64,000 nt of DNA from Hymenobacter monticola (GTDB lineage: Bacteria > Bacteroidota > Bacteroidia > Cytophagales > Hymenobacteraceae), in the NCBI RefSeq assembly GCF_022811645.1, contig NZ_CP094534.1, positions 2,542,001-2,606,000 on the forward strand. The letters run 5' to 3'. A program made the position numbers and the translations under genes. Below the pieces are notes generated by a model that made no database searches, had not been told where the DNA came from, and worked only from the letters and a program-made list of their open reading frames with translations. Position 1 is the stretch's first letter. Every line of letters starts with the position of its first letter. This document shows positions 25,973 through 33,232 of this stretch, piece by piece.

Positions 25973-26533
25973 ATGAAAACCCAATTCCTTCCCGCCCTTC
26001 GCCTCACCTTAGTTATGCTGGTGCTGTGCTGCGGCCTGTACCCGGCCCTCATTACCGCCGCCGCGCAGCTTGCGCCGGGCCGCGGCGAGGGCGAACAAAT
26101 CATGAAAAACGGCCGTGTGGTGGGCTTCACCAATGTGGGCCAGAAGTTTGACCGGCCCGAGTACTTCAACTCCCGCCCCTCGGCCGTCGACTACCACGCC
26201 GACGCTAGTGCCGGCTCGAACAAAGGCCCGAGCAACCCCGAGTACCTGGCCGCGGTGAAAGCGCGCCTCGACACCTTCCTGCTCGAAAACCCCGGTGTGC
26301 GTGCCGCCGACGTGCCCGCCGAACTCATCACCGCCAGCGGCTCGGGCCTCGACCCGCACCTGTCGCCGGCCGGGGCGCTGGTGCAGGTGCCCCGCGTGGC
26401 CCGCGCCCGTAAGCTGGATGCGGCCCGTGTGGAGGCATTGGTTCGGCAGCACCTCGAAGCCAACCCCATCGGCCCCGACCGCGTGAACGTGCTCCGGCTG
26501 AACCTGGCGCTGGATGCGCTGGCGGGCAAGTAA
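25973..26533 (+). CDS. kdpC: Potassium-transporting ATPase subunit KdpC
   Basis: Seen: 186 residues. One N-terminal membrane helix (LTLVMLVLCCGLYPALIT), then RPEYFNSRPSAVDYHADASAGSNKGPSNP and the C-terminal SGSGLDPHLSPAGALVQVPRVARAR, all typical KdpC motifs. Known: KdpC is the periplasm-exposed single-helix subunit that raises nucleotide affinity of KdpB. It is separated from kdpB by 585 bases, nearly all taken up by the antisense gene, so it may need read-through or a separate promoter. Confidence 0.95.
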   Translation: MKTQFLPALRLTLVMLVLCCGLYPALITAAAQLAPGRGEGEQIMKNGRVVGFTNVGQKFDRPEYFNSRPSAVDYHADASAGSNKGPSNPEYLAAVKARLDTFLLENPGVRAADVPAELITASGSGLDPHLSPAGALVQVPRVARARKLDAARVEALVRQHLEANPIGPDRVNVLRLNLALDALAGK

Positions 26534-26631
26534 TGGCCGAGGTTGACCCAGCGATATAGTGACTGTGCCCCAGTGGCGGACGTAACTTTTTTCTTACCCT
26601 TTTGGCCGCGCTCGGCGCCGGCCAACCCTCA

Positions 26632-27768
26632 ATGAAAAACTTGCTAATTCCTGCGCTTGTGGCCTTAAGCACGAGCGCCACCCTGGCCCAAACCACGCCC
26701 ACCACCGACCCGGCTTTGGCCGTGCCGCCCCCCGCCGCGCCTGCTTCGGCGGCTCCAGCGCCCGGCCCGCTCAGCACCTACGGCTTCGTGGATGCCTACT
26801 ACGGTTACGACATCGACCATGCCAACGGCAACGAGCGGCAGTTCTTCCTCTACTCGCACGGTCGTCAGAACGAGTTCACCATCAACCAGGCCCTCATCGG
26901 CTTGCGCTACGACGATGGCCGGGTGCGTGGCGCGCTGGGCCTGCACGCGGGCACTTATGTGAGCGCCAACTACGCGGCCGAGGACCCCGTGCTCCGGCAT
27001 GTGTACGAAGCTTCCGCGGGCTTCCGGCCCTTCGCCAAAGCCTGGCTGGACATGGGTGTTTTTGGCTCGCACATCGGGTTTGAGTCGGCCATTTCGAAGG
27101 ATAACTGGACACTGACGCGCTCCATTATGGCCGAAAACTCGCCTTATTACGAAAGCGGGGCGCGCTTCACCTACGAAGTTGGGCCGAAGCTGACGCTGAC
27201 CGGGCTGGTGCTCAACGGCTGGCAGAATATCCGCGAAACCAACCAGGCCAAAGCCCTCGGCACCCAGATTCAGTGGAAGCCGTCGGATAAGGTGCTCATC
27301 AACAGCAGCACGTTTTATGGCAACGAGCAGCCGCAGGACTCGCTCATTCGGCGGCGCTATTTCCACAATTTCTACATTACCTACGCCGCTTCGGAGCGCA
27401 CCAATCTGGCGCTGGTGTTCGATGTGGGCAAGCAGCGCGGCCTCGGCCGGGAGAAGTACGACACCTGGCACACCGGAGCAGTTTTTATCAAGCAGCAGCT
27501 GGCTGACAAGCTCTCAACCACGCTGCGCGGCGAGTACTACTACGCCGAGCGGGGCGTCATCATCCGCAGCATCATGCCGCGGGCGCTGGACCAGAATTTT
27601 CGCGTGGCCGGCGGCTCACTCAACCTCGATTATTCACCAGCCAGCAACGTGGTGTTTCGGGTGGAAGGGCGGTATCTGAACGGGATGCGGGGCGTATTCG
27701 CCCGCGCCGACAACGCCGACAACCGCAGCTACGGCAACGTGACGACGAGCCTGGCGCTGTCGTTTTAA
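26632..27768 (+). CDS. Outer-membrane beta-barrel porin, BBP2-like, in the kdp operon
   Basis: Seen: 378 residues from ATG 26632; signal peptide about 1-19 (LIPALVALSTSATLAQ), a Pro/Ala linker to about 45, then barrel strands (YGFVDAYYGYDIDH, RGALGLHAGTYVSANYA, RYLNGMRGVFARADN) ending in Phe (TTSLALSF). Known: porins of this outer-membrane family are regularly encoded in Bacteroidota kdp operons. Inferred: it provides an outer-membrane entry path for K+ or acts with KdpFABC under low potassium. Upstream codons from 26602 are not needed. Confidence 0.85.
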   Translation: MKNLLIPALVALSTSATLAQTTPTTDPALAVPPPAAPASAAPAPGPLSTYGFVDAYYGYDIDHANGNERQFFLYSHGRQNEFTINQALIGLRYDDGRVRGALGLHAGTYVSANYAAEDPVLRHVYEASAGFRPFAKAWLDMGVFGSHIGFESAISKDNWTLTRSIMAENSPYYESGARFTYEVGPKLTLTGLVLNGWQNIRETNQAKALGTQIQWKPSDKVLINSSTFYGNEQPQDSLIRRRYFHNFYITYAASERTNLALVFDVGKQRGLGREKYDTWHTGAVFIKQQLADKLSTTLRGEYYYAERGVIIRSIMPRALDQNFRVAGGSLNLDYSPASNVVFRVEGRYLNGMRGVFARADNADNRSYGNVTTSLALSF

Positions 27769-27770
27769 GG

Positions 27771-27910
27771 TTCAACCCCACCCCCTGCCCCTCCCCTCTG
27801 GGGGAGGGGGCTGAATATCATCCGTCAATTACCCTTCACTCATTATTCAGTATTCAATTCTTTACTTGGCTCCCCTCCCCCAGAGGGGAGGGGCCGGGGG
27901 TGGGGTTGAA
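27771..27910. repeat. GC-rich two-arm inverted repeat (CCCTCCCC family, variant 1)
   Basis: Arms TTCAACCCCACCCCCTGCCC... and ...GGGGGTGGGGTTGAA, each about 38 bases and each itself a C-run/G-run palindrome (CCCTCTGGGGGAGGGG), enclose an AT-rich centre of about 60 bases. It begins 3 bases after the porin stop and ends 12 bases before the KdpD-like start. Related to the elements at 43-51 kb. Confidence 0.88.
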
Positions 27911-27922
27911 CGTCAGAACCCC

Positions 27923-29083
27923 ATGCAGCCCGACCCCCGCGACCAATCCGCCGAGCGGTTCCTGCGCCTGGTGCAGGCCAAGCGGCGCGGCACGCTCAAG
28001 GTGTATCTGGGGCTGGCGGCCGGCGTGGGCAAAACCTTTCGCCTGCTGCAGGAAGCCCAAGAGCTGCGCCAACACGGCGTGGACGTGCTGCTCGGCTACA
28101 TCGAGACGCACGGCCGCCCCGGCACTGTGGCCGAGCTACGGGACCTGCCGCTGCTGCCGCGCAAGCAGCTGTTTTACAAAGGCCGGGCGCTGGAGGAAAT
28201 GGACCTGGAAGGCATCGTGCAGCGCCGCCCGCAGGTAGTGGTAGTGGATGAGCTGGCCCACTCCAACGTGCCCGGCTCGCGTCACGAAAAGCGCTGGCAG
28301 GATGTAGAATACCTCGTGGCCCAGGGCATTTCGGTGATTACGGCCGTGAACGTGCAGCACCTCGAAAGCCTGCACGACCAGGTGCTGCGCATCACCGGCA
28401 CCGACGTGACCGAGCGCATCCCCGACCAGCTGCTTAAGCAGGCCGACGAGGTGGTGAACGTGGACCTGACCGTGGGCGAGCTGCGCGCCCGCCTGGAAGA
28501 GGGCAAAATCTACGACCCGGCCAAGGTGCCTACCGCGCTGGCCAACTTTTTCCAGGCCGAAAACCTGCTGCAGCTGCGGCGGCTGGCGGTGCGCGAAGTG
28601 GCCCAGCTGCTGAGCCGGCAGGTGGAATCCGAAGCCGGCGGCGCGCCCGCCGTGGCCGCGCCGCGCCGCAACGACGACCGCCTGCTGGCCTGCATCAATT
28701 CCAATGACGCCGCGGCCAAGGAAATCATCCGCAAAACCTCGCGGCTGGCCGACCGGTTTTCGGCTGCCGCCTGGTACGTGCTCTACGTGCAAACCGGCCG
28801 CGAAACCGCCGACCGCATCGGCCTGGCCACCCAGCGCCACCTGCTCAATAACCTGCAGCTGGCCACCGAGCTGGGCGCCCAGATTCTGCGGGTGAAGGAC
28901 GACGACGTGGTGGGCGCCATCCGGCGGGTGGCGCAGGAGAAAAACGCCACCCTGCTGGTCTGCGGCATCACCCGTGAAAAAGGGTTGTGGGAGCAGCTGA
29001 GCCGGCGCGGCGTGACGGCGGATTTGCTCCGCGCTGTAGCGGATGATGGGTCAGACTTGGATGTGTATCTGGTGACGTATTGA
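27923..29083 (+). CDS. KdpD sensor half (KdpD domain plus USP domain), no kinase domain
   Basis: Seen: 386 residues from ATG 27923. KdpD domain about 15-225 with Walker A GLAAGVGKT (30-38), DELAHSNVPGSRHEKRW and ITAVNVQHLESLHD; universal-stress-protein domain about 245-386. No transmembrane, HisKA or ATPase domain follows. Known: full KdpD (about 900 residues) has these parts before four helices and a kinase; short KdpD-like sensors of this size are found in Bacteroidota. Inferred: acts as a detached K+/c-di-AMP-type sensor with the separate kinase 29321-31120. The ORF extends upstream into the repeat; ATG 27923 is preferred. Confidence 0.9.
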   Translation: MQPDPRDQSAERFLRLVQAKRRGTLKVYLGLAAGVGKTFRLLQEAQELRQHGVDVLLGYIETHGRPGTVAELRDLPLLPRKQLFYKGRALEEMDLEGIVQRRPQVVVVDELAHSNVPGSRHEKRWQDVEYLVAQGISVITAVNVQHLESLHDQVLRITGTDVTERIPDQLLKQADEVVNVDLTVGELRARLEEGKIYDPAKVPTALANFFQAENLLQLRRLAVREVAQLLSRQVESEAGGAPAVAAPRRNDDRLLACINSNDAAAKEIIRKTSRLADRFSAAAWYVLYVQTGRETADRIGLATQRHLLNNLQLATELGAQILRVKDDDVVGAIRRVAQEKNATLLVCGITREKGLWEQLSRRGVTADLLRAVADDGSDLDVYLVTY

Positions 29084-29090
29084 TTGTTCT

Positions 29091-29296
29091 GGCGCTTCAC
29101 CCCCTCCCCCTCTCCCAAAGGAGAGGGGGAGCCTGGTAGTATTTAGTGTGAGTTTCACATGTCCGCGCTTTGCATAGAATGACCAAATATTCTTAATTAA
29201 ATCGTCCACATGCGGACTCATAGAGTTCACACCACACAACCTGCGCCGCCTCGGCTCCCCCTCTCCTTTGGGAGAGGGGGCCGGGGGTGAGGCGCC
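29091..29296. repeat. Nested inverted repeat (CCCTCCCC family, variant 2)
   Basis: Outer arms GGCGCTTCACCCCCTCCCC... and ...GGGGGTGAGGCGCC with the palindromic core CTCCCAAAGGAGAG. Inside, 29141-29236 is AT-richer and itself an imperfect inverted repeat (GTGTGAGTTTCACATGTCCGCG against CATGCGGACTCATAGAGTTCACACC), resembling a decayed copy of the GTAGCGTGG family. Confidence 0.8.
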
Positions 29297-29320
29297 CCGT
29301 CAGAACGAGAACTTAATCTC

Positions 29321-31120
29321 ATGAACCTCAAAACCAAAATCACCACCGGCTTCCTGGCCATGCTGCTGCTGGTGCTCAGCATCGGGGGCTATGCGTACTA
29401 CTCCCTGCGGCAACTCGACCGCAGCTCGCGCGATGTGCTCAAGGCCAACCTATACTCTATAGAGCTGGGCCAACGCATGCTCCGAAGCCTCGACCAGCTG
29501 GCGCGGCAGCCGCTGGCCGACACCGCCGGCACTGCCGCCTTCGCGGCGGCGCTGGCCGAGGAAGCCCGCAACGTGACCGAGCCCGGCGAGCAGCAGGTGG
29601 TGGACGACCTGCGCCGCCTCACCCAGCAGCTGCGGCAGCACCAGCAGCAGGCCCGGCGGGCGGTGGCGGCCGGACAGACCAGCCCGCTAGGCATCGAGGC
29701 CGAGCCGTATGAGTTGGGCGGCCTTACCTACCAGATGATGGCGCTGAATACCGACGCCCTGAACCGCAAAACCGAAGCCGCCAACCAGCGCGCCGACCAG
29801 GCCAACCGCAACCTGCTCCTGTTTGCCACCTTGGCCGTGCTGCTGGGCCTGGCCCTGGTGGCCAGCGTGCCCGAAGCCGCCGTGCAGCCCCTGCGCAAGC
29901 TCACCGCCGCCTTGGACCACGCCACCGAGCGCAACTTTTCGGCCAGCATTCCGCAGGAAAGCCACGACGAATTCGGGCAGGTGGCCCGCGCCTTCAACCG
30001 CATGCTGGGCCAGCTGCGCGAGTACCGCACTTCCACCGCCGCCGAGCTCATTACGGAGCGCAACCGCGCCGCCAGCATCGTGAACACCCTGGACGAAGGC
30101 CTGCTCTTGCTGGATGAAAACCGCACCATTCTGCTGGCCAACCCGGTGCTGTGCGAACTGCTGGGCCTGCCGGCCGAAAAGCTGCTGGGCCGCCCCGCTG
30201 CCACCGTGCGCCTCGAAAACGACCTGTTCCAGGCCATGCTCCGGCCGCTGGACGCGCCCAACCGCGAAGCCGCCGTGGCCGAAGCGCCGCTGCTGCACAT
30301 CAGCCAGCGCGGCGAGGAGGCGTTTTATCAGCTGGCGGTGCAGGACTTGGTGTCCTTCAACGAAGCCACGGAGAAGACCGAGTTTGTGGGCCACATTCTC
30401 ACGCTGCGCAACGTGTCCGATTTCAAAAAGCTCGACCAGGTGAAGTCGAACTTCCTGGCCACCGTAAGCCACGAGCTGAAAACGCCGCTTTCCAGCATCA
30501 ACCTCAACACCAAGCTGCTGCAGGACGAGCGCCTGCCCGCCGACGAGCGCCAGCGCATCACCGGCTACATCCGCCAGGAAACCCAGCGCCTGCAGCGCAT
30601 GGTGGCCGAGCTGCTTGACGTATCGCGCCTCGACGCGGGCGCCGGCATTCAGCTCGACGTGCAGCCCACCAACCTAGCCGACGTGGTGAGCTTCGCCACC
30701 GCCACCGTGCAGCCCCAGCTACACGACAAGCAGCTGCGCCTCGAATTTCACCAGCCCACGCGCCTGCCCGAGGTGCGGGCCGACGTGGAGAAAACAACCT
30801 GGGTACTCATCAACCTGCTGGCCAACGCCATCCGCTACTCGCCGGTGGGGGCGGCCCTCACGGTGCGGGTAGCGGTGGCCGGCGCCTTTGTGCGGGTGAG
30901 CGTGCAAGACCACGGCCCCGGCATCGCGCCCGAGCACCACGACAAAATTTTCCAACGCTTCGCCCAGCTGCCCGACAAAACCGGCTACCGCGGCGGCTCC
31001 GGCCTAGGCCTGAGCATTGCCCGCGAGTTCATCGCCACGCAGGGCGGCCGACTGTGGGTCGAAAGCGAGCTGGGCAGCGGCAGCACCTTCAGCTTCACGC
31101 TGCCAGTGGTGGGAGCGTAG
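29321..31120 (+). CDS. HAMP-PAS sensor histidine kinase of the kdp region
   Basis: Seen: 599 residues. Helix 1 about 8-28, sensor part about 30-162, helix 2 about 164-183, HAMP about 185-240 (LRKLTAALDHATERNF), PAS about 250-360, HisKA with phosphorylated H384 in ATVSHELKTPLSS, HATPase about 480-599 (NLLANAIRYSP, DHGPGIAPEHH, GLGLSIAREF). Known: a membrane sensor kinase. Inferred: phosphorylates the sigma-54 activator at 19711; the KdpD half lies just upstream, so the pair may replace one KdpD. The TAG stop (31118-31120) lies inside the inverted repeat 31117-31189. Confidence 0.9.
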   Translation: MNLKTKITTGFLAMLLLVLSIGGYAYYSLRQLDRSSRDVLKANLYSIELGQRMLRSLDQLARQPLADTAGTAAFAAALAEEARNVTEPGEQQVVDDLRRLTQQLRQHQQQARRAVAAGQTSPLGIEAEPYELGGLTYQMMALNTDALNRKTEAANQRADQANRNLLLFATLAVLLGLALVASVPEAAVQPLRKLTAALDHATERNFSASIPQESHDEFGQVARAFNRMLGQLREYRTSTAAELITERNRAASIVNTLDEGLLLLDENRTILLANPVLCELLGLPAEKLLGRPAATVRLENDLFQAMLRPLDAPNREAAVAEAPLLHISQRGEEAFYQLAVQDLVSFNEATEKTEFVGHILTLRNVSDFKKLDQVKSNFLATVSHELKTPLSSINLNTKLLQDERLPADERQRITGYIRQETQRLQRMVAELLDVSRLDAGAGIQLDVQPTNLADVVSFATATVQPQLHDKQLRLEFHQPTRLPEVRADVEKTTWVLINLLANAIRYSPVGAALTVRVAVAGAFVRVSVQDHGPGIAPEHHDKIFQRFAQLPDKTGYRGGSGLGLSIAREFIATQGGRLWVESELGSGSTFSFTLPVVGA

Positions 31121-31189
31121 CGTGGACTCTGCGAGTCCGCGCCTGTCTGCATTGTTCGCCCGGGCGCGGACTCGCAGAGTCCACGCTAC
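31117..31189. repeat. Intergenic inverted repeat, GTAGCGTGGACTCTGCGAG family
   Basis: Arms GTAGCGTGGACTCTGCGAG... and complement around a 21-base loop. Both ends hold TAG in opposite directions and thereby stop both convergent genes: the kinase at 31118-31120 and the VOC gene at 31186-31188. Confidence 0.9.
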
Positions 31190-31563
31190 TTCCTTCCCGG
31201 AATTTCCTGCAAGGTCCAGGTATTACCGTCGGGGTCTTTGAAGGCGGAGAACTTAATGCCGCCCATATCCTGAATTTCGCCCATAGCCACGCCCCGGCTG
31301 GCCAACTCAGCCCGGGCGGCGGCAATGTCGGCCACCACCAAATGCAGGCCGCGCAGCGAGCCGGCCGGCATGGCCAGGCCCGATAGCCCTTCGGCCAGCA
31401 CGATGGAGCAGCCGGAGCCGGGCGGTGTGAGCTGCACCACGCGCACCGTGGCGCCGGGCCGCACGTCATGGTCGAGCCGGAAGCCGACTTGCGCGGTGTA
31501 GAATTGCTTGGCGCGGTCGATGTCGGCCACCGGCACCGGGATGAGTTCCAGTTTGAAGTCCAT
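31186..31563 (-). CDS. VOC-superfamily (glyoxalase/bleomycin-resistance-like) protein
   Basis: Seen: 125 residues, MDFKLELIPVPVADIDRAKQFY at the start (VPVADIDRAKQFYT) and FKDPDGNTWTLQEIP at the end, the paired beta-alpha-beta-beta-beta pattern of the VOC fold. Known: small VOC proteins are metal-dependent lyases, dioxygenases or binding proteins. Last of a set of four minus-strand genes; 6 bases separate it from the DHFR-like gene. The stop codon lies in the repeat. Substrate unknown. Confidence 0.85.
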   Translation of the reverse strand: MDFKLELIPVPVADIDRAKQFYTAQVGFRLDHDVRPGATVRVVQLTPPGSGCSIVLAEGLSGLAMPAGSLRGLHLVVADIAAARAELASRGVAMGEIQDMGGIKFSAFKDPDGNTWTLQEIPGRK

Positions 31564-31569
31564 AAAAAA

Positions 31570-32100
31570 CTAAGCGGTTGGCTGGTAGGTGAGTACCAGC
31601 ACGCCCGTGCTGGTGGTGTGCGACGATTTTAACTTAAAGTTGGTGGGCGCTTCGGCAAACAGCCGCTTGCCGTGGCCCAGCACCACCGGAAACACCATCA
31701 GGTGGTACTCGTCAATCAGGCTGTGCTGGCGCAGGTATTCCACCAGCTGCGCGCTGCCGTAAATGAGCAGGTTCTGGCCGGGCTCTCGTTTGAGGCGGGC
31801 CACGGCGGCGGCTACGTTGCCCTCCAAAATTTGCGCATTCCATTCGGCCGTTTGCAGGGTGCGCGAGGCCACGTACTTGGGCAGGCTGTTCATGAGGTTG
31901 GCGCCGGGGGCGTCGGGCATGTTGGGCCAGGCGCCAGCAAAGGCCTCGTAGGTGACGCGGCCCAGCAGCAGGGCGTCGCAGGAAGCCATGAGCTCGCCCT
32001 GAAACTCGCCCAGCTCGTCGTTGAAATAGGGGGCAGTCCAGGCCGGGTTTTCCATCACGCCGTCCAGGGTGAGGTATTCGGCGGCAATTACCTTGCTCAT
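31570..32100 (-). CDS. Dihydrofolate reductase-family protein (RibD C-terminal-like)
   Basis: Seen: 176 residues from ATG 32100 (MSKVIAAEYLTLDGVMENPAW). The motifs LLLGRVTYEAFAGAWP, LPKYVASRTL, LLIYGSAQLVEYL and FPVVLGHGKRLF are those of the YwjB/YyaP-like DHFR group. Known: NADPH-dependent reductases of pterin-like or unknown substrates. The start overlaps the stop of the upstream VOC gene by 4 bases (ATGA), indicating translational coupling. Confidence 0.88.
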   Translation of the reverse strand: MSKVIAAEYLTLDGVMENPAWTAPYFNDELGEFQGELMASCDALLLGRVTYEAFAGAWPNMPDAPGANLMNSLPKYVASRTLQTAEWNAQILEGNVAAAVARLKREPGQNLLIYGSAQLVEYLRQHSLIDEYHLMVFPVVLGHGKRLFAEAPTNFKLKSSHTTSTGVLVLTYQPTA

Positions 32101-32555
32101 GCCGTTTGGGCGCATGCCAGCTGAAACTTTTCCGCCGCAGCGGACTTGTCAAAATTGAACATCCACTCCGTGCCGAACCGGTCGATGAGCGTCCCAAACT
32201 TGCCGCCCCAGAACATATCGGCCAGGGGGTCGACGACGGTGCCGCCATCGCCCAGCGCCGTATAAAGCGTGTTGATTTCCTCCTCGCTGTCGCAGTTGAG
32301 GCACATGGCAATGTTGTTGCCGGGGGCGTACGGGCTGCGCGGGTCCAGGGCGTCGCAGGCCATGAGCACAAATTGGCCGGTCGTCAGGGTGCCGTGCATA
32401 ATCATGTCCTGGGCTTCGGCGGGCATGTGCTCGGCCATGCCCGAGTCGCCAACGCGCATCAGCTTGAGCTCGCCGCCGATGCAGCTGTGGTAAAAGGAGA
32501 GGGCATCGCGGCAGGTGCCGTTGGGAAATGCGATGTGGGGGCTGAGAAGTGCCAT
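32097..32555 (-). CDS. PhnB-like VOC protein
   Basis: Seen: 152 residues from ATG 32555. LSPHIAFPNGTCRDALSFYHSCIGGEL, FVLMACDALDP, NCDSEEEINTLYTALGDGG and FGTEWMFNFDKS match the PhnB/YjdN VOC group. Known: function of PhnB is not settled. It is second of four minus-strand genes and overlaps the DHFR-like gene. The ORF continues upstream to 33038 only as an open frame through the DoxX-like gene. Confidence 0.88.
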   Translation of the reverse strand: MALLSPHIAFPNGTCRDALSFYHSCIGGELKLMRVGDSGMAEHMPAEAQDMIMHGTLTTGQFVLMACDALDPRSPYAPGNNIAMCLNCDSEEEINTLYTALGDGGTVVDPLADMFWGGKFGTLIDRFGTEWMFNFDKSAAAEKFQLACAQTA

Positions 32556-32635
32556 GACGTTGGAAAGTTTGGGGGTTGGTGAATGGTTGAAGTTGAGAGA
32601 AGAAAAATGGAGTTGTGCCGCGCCGGACACGCTGA

Positions 32636-33067
32636 TTACAGGGCCGCGGCCGGCGTCGCAAAAGCGGCTGCCGCTTCCGGGGCGGGCGCAAGAGTCCGGC
32701 TGGCGAGGTAGCGCTTCCACAGTGAGTAAATGCCGAACACTACCGCCAGCATCACCAGCGCCGGAAGCGTGCCCACCGCGCCCAGGCCGGCCAACGCCAC
32801 CGATGCCGCCGCCCCAATGAAATCGATAACAAAGCCCGCAAAGGCCCATTCCTTGAGCGTGCGGTATTTGTTCTGGAGCAGGGCCAGCGCGCCCAGGATT
32901 TTGGCCGCGCCGGTGATGTCCATGAGGTAGACTGGCAAGCCGAGCGCCTTCATTCCGGCCACGCCGTTTTGCTCGTGCAGCAGGCCGGCCACGCCGTCGG
33001 CCAGCATCAGGAGGCTGAAGAGGATGGTGAGCGTCCAATAAAGGCGGGCGGTGGTGCGGGGTGTCAT
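32636..33067 (-). CDS. DoxX-like membrane protein
   Basis: Seen: 143 residues from ATG 33067. Four hydrophobic segments, with LTILFSLLMLADGVAGLLHE first, GLPVYLMDITGAAKILGALALL in the middle, and FAGFVIDFIGAAASVAL. Known: DoxX-like integral membrane proteins in Bacteroidota, often next to VOC and AraC genes; role unclear. First gene of the minus-strand set, with a -7 element at 33143-33150, divergent from the GlxA-type regulator. Confidence 0.85.
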   Translation of the reverse strand: MTPRTTARLYWTLTILFSLLMLADGVAGLLHEQNGVAGMKALGLPVYLMDITGAAKILGALALLQNKYRTLKEWAFAGFVIDFIGAAASVALAGLGAVGTLPALVMLAVVFGIYSLWKRYLASRTLAPAPEAAAAFATPAAAL

Positions 33068-33142
33068 GGCGAAAGTTTTTGGGGTGAAAAAGGCGGGGTT
33101 GGCGACAAATATGCTAAAAATTTGATTGTCTAACTGGTTTAG

Positions 33143-33150
33143 CAAAGGTA
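33143..33150 (-). promoter_or_regulatory. -7 element TACCTTTG for the DoxX/VOC/DHFR set
   Basis: On the minus strand TACCTTTG lies 76 bases before the DoxX-like ATG, in an AT-rich stretch that also holds TTTAGCAAAGG/TTAGCAAAAGCC direct repeats which could be regulator sites. Confidence 0.5.
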
Positions 33151-33198
33151 TTAGCAAAAGCCAGGCGCGCAAGGGGGTAATTGTGCCCAAATGCGGGG

Positions 33199-33228
33199 TT
33201 GAATGCGGCAGCCTGTTGCCTACATTTG
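33199..33228 (+). promoter_or_regulatory. Bacteroidota-type promoter for the GlxA/AraC regulator, possibly leaderless
   Basis: TTG (33199-33201), exactly 19 bases, TACATTTG (33221-33228). The ATG at 33233 is only 4 bases further on, so transcription should begin at or within the first codon, suggesting a leaderless mRNA. Confidence 0.65.
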
Positions 33229-33232
33229 AGCC

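Noticed and set aside
32097..33038. Long 313-codon version of the PhnB-like gene
   Set aside because: The upstream half runs through the DoxX-like gene in another frame; PhnB homologues start at the ATG 32555.
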